A stretch of 64,000 bases of DNA from Pararge aegeria (Eukaryota; Arthropoda; Insecta; Lepidoptera; Nymphalidae): contig NC_053200.1 of assembly GCF_905163445.1 (NCBI RefSeq), positions 10,168,001 through 10,232,000 on the forward strand, written 5' to 3'. Made by a program: the position numbers and the translations under genes. The notes beneath the pieces were generated by a model that was given only the letters and a program-made list of their open reading frames with translations, was not told where the DNA came from and ran no database searches. Below, in pieces: positions 54,641 to 64,000 of the stretch (its first letter is position 1; the number at the start of each line of letters is the position of its first letter).

Positions 54641-56564
54641 AATGATCTAATCTTTGGTAAGCTTACCGAGGATAAGTTACACTGAATTCGCATATAGTGA
54701 CGTCATTTGTACATTATGTGCTATCGTCTTGATTTATCGTTTATATATGGTAAACGCGCGACATGGCGCCAGTGCGGTTTCTGTCAGGCGCCGACTACTG
54801 CTAAGCAATGCACCAGGTAAACAATTTAGATCGGTAGATAGAACCAACAAGGTCGTTGCATACAAGTTCAAGAAGATAAAGTTGACAAACACGTTGGTAA
54901 AAAGACGTGCAAATATGCATCGTAAGCGGTTAGGCGCCATACCAGGTCCTGTACTGGCGGAGCTGACTGTATTATACTGAGCTACGCTCAATTCGTGAAG
55001 ATTCTATTAAGTTTTTGTGTAGTTTCATATTATATATACAATTAATGTATTTGTTTATTTTGATATTCCATTCTTAGTGGTTGACAGCCTGACATTTGAA
55101 CAACGGCTGGCGTTAGGTTGGTACGTAAAATAGTGCAAGCAACGTCTTACCCAATAATAAGGCTCCTCTTATTTATTCGGCTTATATTCCGAACATCAGC
55201 CACGTCGCTGGTCAGTATCATTAACTGACGTGTTGTGTTGCAGTCTTACAAGTCCTATTTGATTTCCACGCTCGCTAGGGTAGATTGTTCACAAGTATCG
55301 AAGCACTATAATGAGACAGTAAAATGACTTCTTTGCGACATTTGTTAACGTATACTTTGCACAACTATTGTTATTTTACAATTAAAATGAATAAACTATA
55401 AAAGCCATGTCAGTAAAAATAGTTCAGTACGTAAGGTTACTGAAGCTATATTTTCTGACGATTTGTAGATCACGTGAGTGTTGTGTGAGGATGAAACCTT
55501 ATTTGCAAACTAGACTGGCGCCACTCATATCTCACGTTCATTCAAGATCTCCAAGCTGTCGATCAATTCTTCGTCTAGCGGAAGACGATAGGGAGAAATG
55601 CTATGACATCATCACGCGCGTAATGCATTCATAACTGTTAACGTAATTGCTCAGTGCGGGCAACAGATACATAACTATTGCGGGCACGTTTTAAATGAAT
55701 AAACACAACTTCCGTGCTCAATTTAACCCATCGTATGGTTGTTAAGATGGATGTATTATACCTGAGAATGTATTTATATATGATAACCCTCGTGAGCTTT
55801 CTTGCAGCTTTATCTCCCTAAGATGTTAGTTATTATTGAAGTTAGATTTCGAGTTAATCCAACTCACTGGGTACGATCAACAATAAAGAAGTTGGTATTT
55901 TATTATTGTTTGCCTAAAAATATCATTCTATGCTGTTGAAACTGGCCGAGGATGTTTAAAGATTAAACTTCGAAATTGGTGTCTCAGGTATTATGTTTTT
56001 TATTAAAACTAATAATATAAATTATTGTCATTTCAAAATATCTCCTGAAAAGTATTTTAAACCGAGAATTCGACATCTAGTGACAAGTACTCTTTATTCA
56101 AAATTAGTTTTGGTGCAGGGAGGGATATTTTAATATTCCTATTCTATTCTCTGTTGCCAGCTTTTGTCTTCAATAAGCGGAACCAGAAGGTAAAACTAAC
56201 AATACTCAATTCACGTTATAAATGGGGTATTGTTAGATATTGTGCTGTGTCCACAGTTTAGAAGTTACTTCCGGTCAAAAAACTAAATTGTATGTATGTA
56301 AATATATTATTTTATTTTCAATTATGTTTAATGGCATGTAATAGGTTTTAACCTGATAATATCGGAATCTCAGTAAATGGTTGTTCATTCGAGAAATTGA
56401 AGGAAACTCAGAGCAGCGTGCTAAGAACACACACAAAGATAAGTTGTTGACACAGTATGTAGGTAAGATGAAAGAAGGACTTATGGCCCGCAAACACCGG
56501 ACGCGAGCGGATTGGGATCATGCGTAGTAATACCGAGATGTGCCGTGTTGCGACCATAGATAAG
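54641..56564. other. no recognised feature
   Basis: A 108-codon frame at 54654-54980 (+), with three GGCGCC sites, and a 75-codon frame at 55407-55634 show no recognised domains. Confidence 0.35.
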
Positions 56565-56705
56565 AATATAGTTGACACCAACCATCCTCTTACCGCGGGT
56601 GTCGTACGAGGCGACTAAGGGAATACGAAAGTCATTTCTCGACTGGGAGCATGCAAATTTTGGCTTCTGCTGTTTCTCTTCTTCTGTGTTCGCTGTGCAA
56701 AAATA
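56565..56705 (+). mobile_element. unclassified LINE-like fragment (CCGCGGGTGTCG type)
   Basis: TTACCGCGGGTGTCGTACGA GGCGACTAAGGG, ACTGGGAGCATGCAAATTTT GGCTTCTGCTG. A related fragment is at 62.1 kb. Confidence 0.5.
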
Positions 56706-56744
56706 TTTGACATTTAATAATACCAACATAAATACATTTCTACA

Positions 56745-56860
56745 CATCATTATCATCATGTCAAATATAATGGACGTCCTCTGCTCGACGAAGGTATTTT
56801 GTATGGAGTTCCAAATTCCTCAGTCCTGTGCCGCCATTTCTAATTATATCAATCATACTA
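56745..56860 (-). pseudogene. RTE-type LINE 3' end
   Basis: On the minus strand it reads A-AQD-GIWNSIQNTF followed by VEQRTSI, corresponding to AAQDRGVWKSLQETYVQQWTSI, then a TGATGATAATGATG tail (plus strand 56738-56762). Only about 30 codons remain. Confidence 0.7.
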
Positions 56861-57169
56861 TTAATGCACATTATTAAGATAAATCTGTCTTCACAGCAGG
56901 CGCCGATGGTATAATTACAAGTTATCAGAAACGGACAGTTGTCATTGATATGAAGTAAGCCGCAGGCCCGATGGTGCTTGATAAGGAAAACAGTGCGTGC
57001 CGGTTTAGTGTTAGTATCATAATAACATTAAATTATTCCTTTGTTGATTGTTAGATAGATATACCCTACGTATCAATCGCGGGTTTTATTTTAATTAGAC
57101 GGAAAAATTGCTATTGAGACCTGAGACCTTTTGAGACCTTATGCAACTGGCACACAAAATTATGAAGAG
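56861..57169. other. no recognised feature
   Basis: AT-rich spacer. Confidence 0.3.
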
Positions 57170-57222
57170 TACGAGAGTAATATATTATATCAATTGTAAA
57201 GATTTAATATATTACTCTCGTA
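57170..57222. repeat. perfect hairpin, 18-bp arms, 17-nt loop
   Basis: TACGAGAGTAATATATTA at 57170-57187 and its exact reverse complement at 57205-57222. Confidence 0.95.
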
Positions 57223-60200
57223 AAATAGTAAAACTCCGTCAATGCCATAGCTAGACTAACGTAAGATTCAAATTCGAACAAACTACTAATGAATAATATC
57301 ATATTCAAGATATCGCTCGGCAAATTGCATTTTCTTGGGACGGAAGAACTTAATTTTTTGCATCTAATTTAAGCATTTCAGATTAACTGTTAAACAAAAA
57401 TTAATCTTTAATTTTTGTTAAGTTGAAGATATATTTGCAAGTCAATAATTCTTTTCAATATAACACTCCGCGCAGTTAACAATATCGCGCATATCAAATT
57501 AGCTTAGTTTTTAGGAGATACCATACGCTTCCTGTTAATTTTTTTTATAATTAGAGAAATATAACATATATATTTTTATAATATGGTAAGAGAGTTATGT
57601 GTCCTGAAAACTTGGGTTATTTCAGTTGCTCGGTATTGTTAGTTAAGCAACGATTTACCATAATACTTAGCAAATTGCTAGGTTTATTAATTACAGCCAT
57701 TTGTTTTACAATATACTTAATTATGTTATTCTCTTGTCTTCTCCTCCTAGTTTTACTTCACTATATAGTATGCATGTATTTTTGTAAGTATTTTAAATTC
57801 ATTCAATTTATTTAAAAGCGTGTTTAAGTTAATCTAATCTATGTACATAATATAAAAGGTACATTAAGGCTAATGATAAAAATACATTTATCCTCTGAAT
57901 TCAATGCTGGCTTAAATAATGTTGCCTTATATAAACGGGTATTCGTATAAAATATTACGGAAGTCGCTAACGACACCGCAAGGCGATGTCATTATATTTT
58001 TTGTTTGAAAATGAAAATTCTTGTGCTTCTTTTCAACAACATTAGTTTGTTCTGCTTTCTATTACGTTTTTGTGCGAGTCCGAACAATTAAAAATGCCAC
58101 TTCTTCGGTAACCAATTAAAAAGATTTACTTTTACGTTCCTGTAGTTTTAACCTGTCTCTTTTAATCAGACATCACACCAGCCTTGATGAAAAGGGACGG
58201 ATGTGATTTAGATCTATCTGTATTATGGAAGGTAAAAAGTCAGCGTCCTCGTTAAAAGCACTTCTTCCATTTAAGACGCTCGGCTTCTGTAGCTGTTTTC
58301 CAAATATGGAATCAAGTACTTGTATTATCTAATCCTGTACCTCACTTGTGATTTCTAATGAATACTAGTTGAGTTTGCAGAAAGGCAACGCGTTCACTCG
58401 ATAACTCTTTCCTTCTTTTTTGTTATTCAGAACCTAAACAAATAACTTTTTTATTTTATTAAATATCTACTAAAAAAAGATCGCTTGGAATTAGTTTTTT
58501 AATTTACACAGGTTCTGTGTGTTACTTTATTGATGGAAGAAGTGGTTAGAGGATCACTTTACAATATTCGATAGGACCGATCCTAGCTTCATCCAGAATG
58601 TCATGATTCGTACTTGAATAGGCTAAGACCAAAGGTACCACCAAAACAATTTGTAATTGTGGATTACAAAAGATCATATTTCCTGTGGGCTGTTCTATTT
58701 TGGTCCGCGTCGTCGTGGTCGATCGAAAAAATGCAGAAGATGCGGAAAACATTTAGATGCATACTTAATTGAAATCTCGCTCTAGAATTTTAAAAGGGTG
58801 GCTTAAAAATAACTATTGCATTGGGATCGTCTTTGTCAATTTCGTTCCAAGTAGTTACTTCAATCGACTTGACGTTTATTTAAAGATCACAATGCAAGTC
58901 TCGCTACGGTTAACCGACGGAGCAAAATGGAGTTTCTTTTTCACCGCCAACGCACCGAGATTTGCCTGTATGAGTCAGCAGCTATTTTGGGTTTGTTGAT
59001 GCGCGTGCGTCGCTTTTGCTGAACACTCGTACGCTGCAACTAATGAGTATTAGATAATTTAAGCACAGAACAGAACACATTTAAGTGGACAGAGTTGAGC
59101 TAAATGTTTTGAGTGTCACTATATCCTTTACATAATGCTATGCTTTTATTACTCTACCCTGTTGATGAGGATGGCTATACTATCTTAATTTTTCGATCAG
59201 AAGATTTTTTATTAGATTTTGGCTTTTCCAACAATTATAAACTTCGGTTGTTAGTCGAGCTAAAATGGTTCATGTGATATGGTTACTTTTTAAGCTTATA
59301 GGTTACCTAACCTAACTTAATGATAGAAAATTCCAACATCTTGAATGTTTTCTGAAATATGTATGCGGTGGAATTACTGTAAAATCGAACTTGCCGTTCA
59401 AAATATATATATTTTTATTACTTTTGATTTTAATTATTCCATATTCATTAGCTTTATTAACCCATCACTTCATGTATTTCTTCGAAATAGTTTTGATGAT
59501 TCACATCTATCAGGCGTCCCGTTTTATGTTTTGTAACTGTTAATTTCATTGATTTAATATATAATGTACTATAAACTCACTGGTTAATTCAATGTTACGC
59601 CGATATTACCGCCATGTTCCAACATGCGAATCATTTTGATCGATACTATCTATCATAGTCGTTAGCGTTCGACAAGGTATAACTTGTTATTCATACTTCA
59701 GATTGTAGATTAGTCCATTCACATATTTGTATATGCGTATTTTATGTTTTACTCGCACATATTTTAACGTACATAATAAAAACAATCCGCTAATATATGG
59801 GCCGGACATGATGTATGGGTCTTAAATAAAAGAACATAGGTAATGAAAACTCTGAAGAGAGTCTTTTTGAATATTTTATATTGGATCCGTGTTAGAAATT
59901 AGGTACATAGGACAAAGCAATCTGTAATGTTCGTAAATTTAGTTTTGTAATTATGTACATAATTGACAGCGACGTCACGAGTCGTCCCCGTTTATTTTAG
60001 TTTTTTTAATCCTGCTGCAATCTTTAATTTTCCCGGGGTACAAAGTATCGGGACAGTCTTTGAGCAGAACATACTAACAATAAAAACAGACATACTGACG
60101 CATTTATAATATTAGTAGCGATATAGATTGAAATATAAGGTTTTAAAGATAATGCATGATGTCCATTCACATTTTGGTTTCTGTTTTGCTTTGTTTCAGA

Positions 60201-60867
60201 TTTTTTTGAATCCACCTTATTTCATCTTTCTTTAGACAGTTTATTAATCGCGGGAAGTCACTTGTAAAAGAGGATAGCTTCGTCTAATTTATGAGCTGAT
60301 TTCTGGATGATTTTCCTTGTCTTTAAACTTACTACTTGGTTAGAATATTATCGCTTAGATCACTATAATTTTAAAATGTTGTTTAGACGTTGTTTTTTCT
60401 TATTTGTAATACAATTTATTAATTCTGAATAAAACTGTCTTTAATACTAAATTAATATCTACTGCTTTAATAGATGGTAGTACACCACCAGTACAAAGAG
60501 TAACAGCTTGTTAAACCATTTCTTCTTCACATTTCTACAAATGAAACGCCCATAATAGGAACTGATATTCAAAACAAGGGCCATTCGCGGCTGGGAGTTA
60601 ATTTTTATTGTGGTTTAGCAATTAAGGCAATTAAAGAGCATCGGCGGTCGGCGCGCGCGGAGCTGTGTATCATATTAAAGTTGAATCAATTTGATCGCGA
60701 GCTACTGAGCCGGGGTCAATGACACGCTAGATACGCGTTCTTTATAATATAAGCGCTGCCGTGCTAATTATCTAAGCTAGTATCTTTCATTCACGATTTC
60801 ATGAATAACATCTTATGTAATTGCAGTAATTAATTTAAGAAACTGTGTTAAGCAATGACGAGTCGTC
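57223..60867. other. no recognised feature
   Basis: Longest stretch without recognised repeats. A GC-richer block with homeodomain-like CAATTAA sites is at 60617-60770. A 68-codon minus-strand frame at 58546-58752 is unsupported. Confidence 0.35.
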
Positions 60868-60905
60868 AATAATAATTGACGACAAACGAGTCGTCAATTA
60901 TTATT
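60868..60905. repeat. perfect hairpin, 16-bp arms
   Basis: AATAATAATTGACGAC, loop AAACGA, then its exact reverse complement. It overlaps a second CGAGTCGTC-containing hairpin system. Confidence 0.95.
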
Positions 60906-60911
60906 ATTATG

Positions 60912-60958
60912 AATATTTAATACGCAAACGAGTCGTCGTCGTTTGCGTATTAAATATT
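60912..60958. repeat. perfect hairpin, 20-bp arms, 7-nt loop
   Basis: AATATTTAATACGCAAACGA and its exact reverse complement enclose GTCGTCG. It abuts the T-rich end of SINE-C. Confidence 0.97.
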
Positions 60959-61222
60959 TTTTTAACCCTAGAATGCAATCTCATCTGGTGATACTGTAGT
61001 CTAAGATATAAACGGGCTAACCTGTTAGGTGAATAGCGGATATATTAAACTCCTAATCGGTAATCGGAACGCTAAATCGCTTTAAACGCTAATAGGTGGT
61101 CACCGGCCACGACCAATACCTCCCACCAGACCAGACCAGAAAATTCAGAAATTGTCCCTGTCGGGGATCGTTCCTAAAACCTCCCACTTACAGTGCTCAC
61201 CGCTGCGCCAGGGAGGTCGTCC
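60958..61222 (-). mobile_element. SINE-C, full length
   Basis: Tail at left (TAACCCTAGAATGCAATCTC ATCTGGTG), AATCGGAACGCTAAATCGC, CCAGACCAGACCAGAAAATT CAG, a decayed B box (CGGGGATCGTTCC), and head CTCACCGCTGCGCCAGGGAG GTCGTC at right. Confidence 0.88.
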
Positions 61223-62109
61223 CTTTGTGTTTTATTAACCGTTTTTGTGAAACGTATTGCCAGAATCCGATGTTTCTTTATGGGGAGTCTACTGCCTTCA
61301 ACCGCTTGGTCAATCTGTAAGTAAGACCTTCTGCGCGACGTAACGCTCGATGTTGCATTAGAGATCGCTATCAACATTTTTTATTGCTGCTCGGTCATGA
61401 CTAAAGTAAACAAATTCTTGGTGGTTAGATTCGTGATTTAGTTCGATCTTTGAAAAACTGATTATTTTTTTGTACGTTAAAAGATCGTCCATCTCAAATA
61501 TTTTACACTTTCCTCAAACGCTTGACTACAGCTACGAATGATTTCACCATAAAAAGAATTAATGGTGCGTGCAGTGCATTTAGATGGATACATTTCATAA
61601 GAAAATGTGCGGCCGGAGAATTTTTTATATCACAGAGTACTTAATACTTCTCTATAAGTGAATAACGATAGAATTTTGTGGTGGCCTTTAAAATATAATT
61701 TCCATAAAAATAGCACATCTTAAAACTATAAAGAGCTTGCACTTATTATTCCAAAGGCTTTCAACTGTGCCAACAAACTAATGTCATGTGAGAAAAATGG
61801 AATATTCTGTACATAGAAAATCACTACGCTATAACCACGCTGCCGGACATAAATAAAAGTGCAAATGTTTACTAAAGCTACGTTCAGAATGTCGTTAGTA
61901 ACAACTCGAAACATTTTCAGAAAGATACTAAATATTTGCATTTTCATTAAGCAGGTTGTACTTGACACTCAGTTTTTCGGCAATTTTTATAAATTTCGTA
62001 AACGATATTTTTTAAAAAGTCTGTTCTTAAGGAAATAGCTACGAACTAATTAATTAAATAATAAATTATCTTAAATAGAAAGTAAATTTGCAATGTGGTG
62101 ACACGGCGT
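61223..62109. other. no recognised feature
   Basis: AT-rich. The minus-strand frame at 61726-61968 is unsupported. Confidence 0.35.
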
Positions 62110-62230
62110 ATCAGAATACAGTTGTCACCCTGAGTACCTCTTGCCGCGGGTGCCGTGTGAGGCGAACGATTGGCGAACCCTCTCGTTGGGAGGGACCCTT
62201 AGTCCAGCAGTGTACTGTTATATACTATTG
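62110..62230 (+). mobile_element. LINE-like fragment (CCGCGGGTGCCG type)
   Basis: TTGCCGCGGGTGCCGTGTGA GGCGAAC, TTGGGAGGGACCCTTAGTCC AGCAGTG. Confidence 0.5.
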
Positions 62231-62989
62231 ATGTAGTAAATCATGACACCACATACAAAATGTATAAGAAAAGCTAAATTACCCACTGTAAAGAAAATAC
62301 TATTTTGGAAAAATCAAGGAAAACATGATGATGGTAGAATTTGGAATTATTTCCAATGTAAGGTCGTAGGATACTCATAATTTGAGGTGACTGTATAGGT
62401 CCAAAGCTATCGCAGCTTAAGATCACTAAGCCGGCGATCGCTTGAAAAATGTCCTGCCATCGTTTGCATACAATAACCGGTTGTGAATAGCACGGGACGT
62501 GCCTTGGCTCAGGACGTACGCAGGAATCACACATTTTACTTTGACCACACGAACAAACGTACAGTCCACTACGGAAGAGTGAACACTTAGTTGAAACAGG
62601 AAATGGATATTTACCGACAAGTTTTAATTTTGTCACAGTACAATCAACTTTTTAAAGGCTTTCCACACGTCACGGCTCCAAAGAGAGTACAGCCCAATGA
62701 CAGACTGACTTAGACTGTAGTTGGGCTTCACTTGATTTGTGGAGATGTTAGATAGGATAAGGGCCCAAAAATGAATTCCGAGTGAGTCTCTATAAAGTCT
62801 AGAATCAAATAGCATACATACTTGTCGTATAGTTTGTCATTGTCGTTTTTTTATTCCACTAAGTACAAGGTAGACTCAACTAATGGTAAGTGTCAATAGA
62901 TGGATGGATCTGTTAGGATTATACTTACATTCAACCCATATCTCTTAATCAGATATAATTATTACTGAACTTATTTTGTTAATAGGATG
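62231..62989. other. no recognised feature
   Basis: A 120-codon minus-strand frame (62274-62636) is of chance length and matches no family I know. Confidence 0.35.
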
Positions 62990-63022
62990 GTGATAGCTTT
63001 TAAGTGTCAATTTTCTTTTAAG

Positions 63023-63081
63023 TGGCAAAATCGCTTGAAACATTTAAAAACGCGGTGAAAGCATATTATCTTGCACTATAA
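63023..63081 (+). pseudogene. LINE-L ORF2 last codons
   Basis: KSLETFKNAVKAYYLAL and stop: the FKxxVKxxL end typical of LINE reverse transcriptases. It directly precedes the LINE-L 3' UTR. Confidence 0.55.
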
Positions 63082-63435
63082 TGACGACATTTATTATACC
63101 TTGATTATGTTTATTTTTATTATCTATATGTTCATATATGTATGATTGAGTATATATTAGTTTATTATTTTATATTTATTTATTATATTTTTCTTATTTG
63201 TGCAATTTTGTTTATGTATTTGTATTTAGCTATTTGAATGTACGTTTATAATAATTTTACACCACCTGTCCGCTCTCGCTCATCTTGTCCTAATCCAAAG
63301 GTTGCCTGGCAGAGATCGCTACTTAGCGATAAGGCTGCCTTTTGTATTCTACTTCTGTCTTTGTATTTCTTTTGTTTTTTTTTTATTTTCCTAACTTCAT
63401 TGTGGTGTACAAATAAAGAGTTAAATAATTTTGTA
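63082..63435 (+). mobile_element. LINE-L 3' UTR and terminus
   Basis: CACCTGTCCGCTCTCGCTCA, CAAAGGTTGCCTGGCAGAGA, TCGCTACTTAGCGATAAGGC, GTGGTGTACAAATAAAGAG. It ends like the minus copy at 45740-45870. AATAAA provides a polyadenylation-like signal. Confidence 0.8.
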
Positions 63436-64000
63436 TCAAAGGAATCGACATAATTCTGCTACAAAATTAACATACTCTTAAAGGTTTAATAATTACTATT
63501 TACAGCATAATTGTTAAATAGTTACTGCAAGTAGCTCTACCTACTACTGTTTCGTTAGAATATTCTTTCATGCTATCCTTCATTGTCTGAAAGAGAGAGA
63601 GAGGGAGGGAGAAACTGATGAAGTAAGTTTTACTGGAAAGGATTTGATAGAAGTTCTTTCGACTTCACAGGAAGTTTGGTCGTGTGGATGGCGCTTCATA
63701 TTTGACTGAATGTGTGTAACGTTACTCATAGACGTATATATGTTAAAAGCTTTTTTAACATTTACCATTCATTGACATTTAATTAACCGTGACCATTTAG
63801 AACACTCGTCGTTTGTTTGTAAATTAAATGATTTTCCAACAGTAATTTAAAACTGAGACTTTGCTGCTGCTGCTGGTACGTAATCTATACATTGTGATTT
63901 GACAGAATTGATATGTTATTTACTGGCTATGTATACACATACTTTTTCTAATCCGTTATTTTTAGCACGGCATGTGACTACAATACAACTAAATAACAAA
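63436..64000. other. no recognised feature; (GA)n tract
   Basis: A GAGAGAGAGAGGGAGGGAGA tract at about 63592-63612 and (CTG)4 near 63864. Nothing else recognised. Confidence 0.4.

Noticed and set aside
54654..54980. 108-codon open frame (+), basic C-terminal half
   Set aside because: No family match, no Kozak or splice evidence, and an open frame overlaps on the other strand.
58546..58752. 68-codon minus-strand frame with a hydrophobic stretch
   Set aside because: Dozens of frames this size are expected by chance, and no splice sites or homology are visible.
62274..62636. 120-codon open frame (-)
   Set aside because: Chance length, no recognised domain.

Overview
The window looks like AT-rich nuclear DNA from a lepidopteran insect, most likely a butterfly. 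The basis is its repeat set: several tRNA-derived SINE families, the 3' ends of RTE-type and other non-LTR retrotransposons, short Helitrons that start with a TACTAATATTATAAATG-type end and finish in CTAG, and hAT-like MITEs. Many of these I recognise as typical of moth and butterfly genomes. The species is inference. There are no bacterial operons, rRNA genes, true tRNA genes or CRISPR arrays.

No complete cellular protein-coding gene can be supported. The only cellular coding candidate is a possible first exon at 19009-19062 (+): 18 codons with a signal-peptide-like start, ending at a GTAAGT splice donor. If it is real, much of the rest of the window would be its first intron. The recognisable protein sequence is otherwise retrotransposon debris: RTE C-termini at 775-1071 (+), 20765-21340 (+), 42992-43397 (+), 44590-44940 (-) and 56745-56860 (-), plus C-termini of other LINEs near 7.0-7.3, 15.1, 34.2 and 63.0 kb.

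I use these labels for dispersed families. SINE-A is the family with an AGCCCCAAAGTAAGCGTAGC end, SINE-B ends in a GATGAT tail like RTE, SINE-C shares a 3' tail with a LINE, and SINE-D is a fourth tRNA-type SINE. LINE-G is the GECAQELF-type LINE, and LINE-J, LINE-K and LINE-L are three further LINE 3' ends. Repeat-E is an unclassified retroelement with the same 3' tail as LINE-G. MITE-1 has CAGTGGCGTGCA ends and MITE-2 has CACAGAATTAAG ends; both make 8-bp target duplications. By region: 0-12 kb holds scattered old repeats and one nested SINE/MITE. 13-18 kb is dense in SINE-A, LINE-J, Helitron and MITE. 19-24 kb holds the exon candidate, the best RTE copy and a long perfect hairpin. 25-38 kb is SINE-B/D rich, with three MITEs. 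39-50 kb holds RTE remnants, Repeat-E and inverted SINE pairs. 50-62 kb is sparser, with diverged modules and several perfect hairpins. 62-64 kb ends with a LINE-L 3' end.

The most unusual signals are at least seven perfect short-loop inverted repeats (arms 15-37 bp) among otherwise decayed DNA. Next come MITEs with clean 8-bp target duplications, two cases of SINEs sharing 3' tails with LINEs, and a 195-bp insertion of unknown type inside LINE-J. I found no evidence of a novel multi-gene system.
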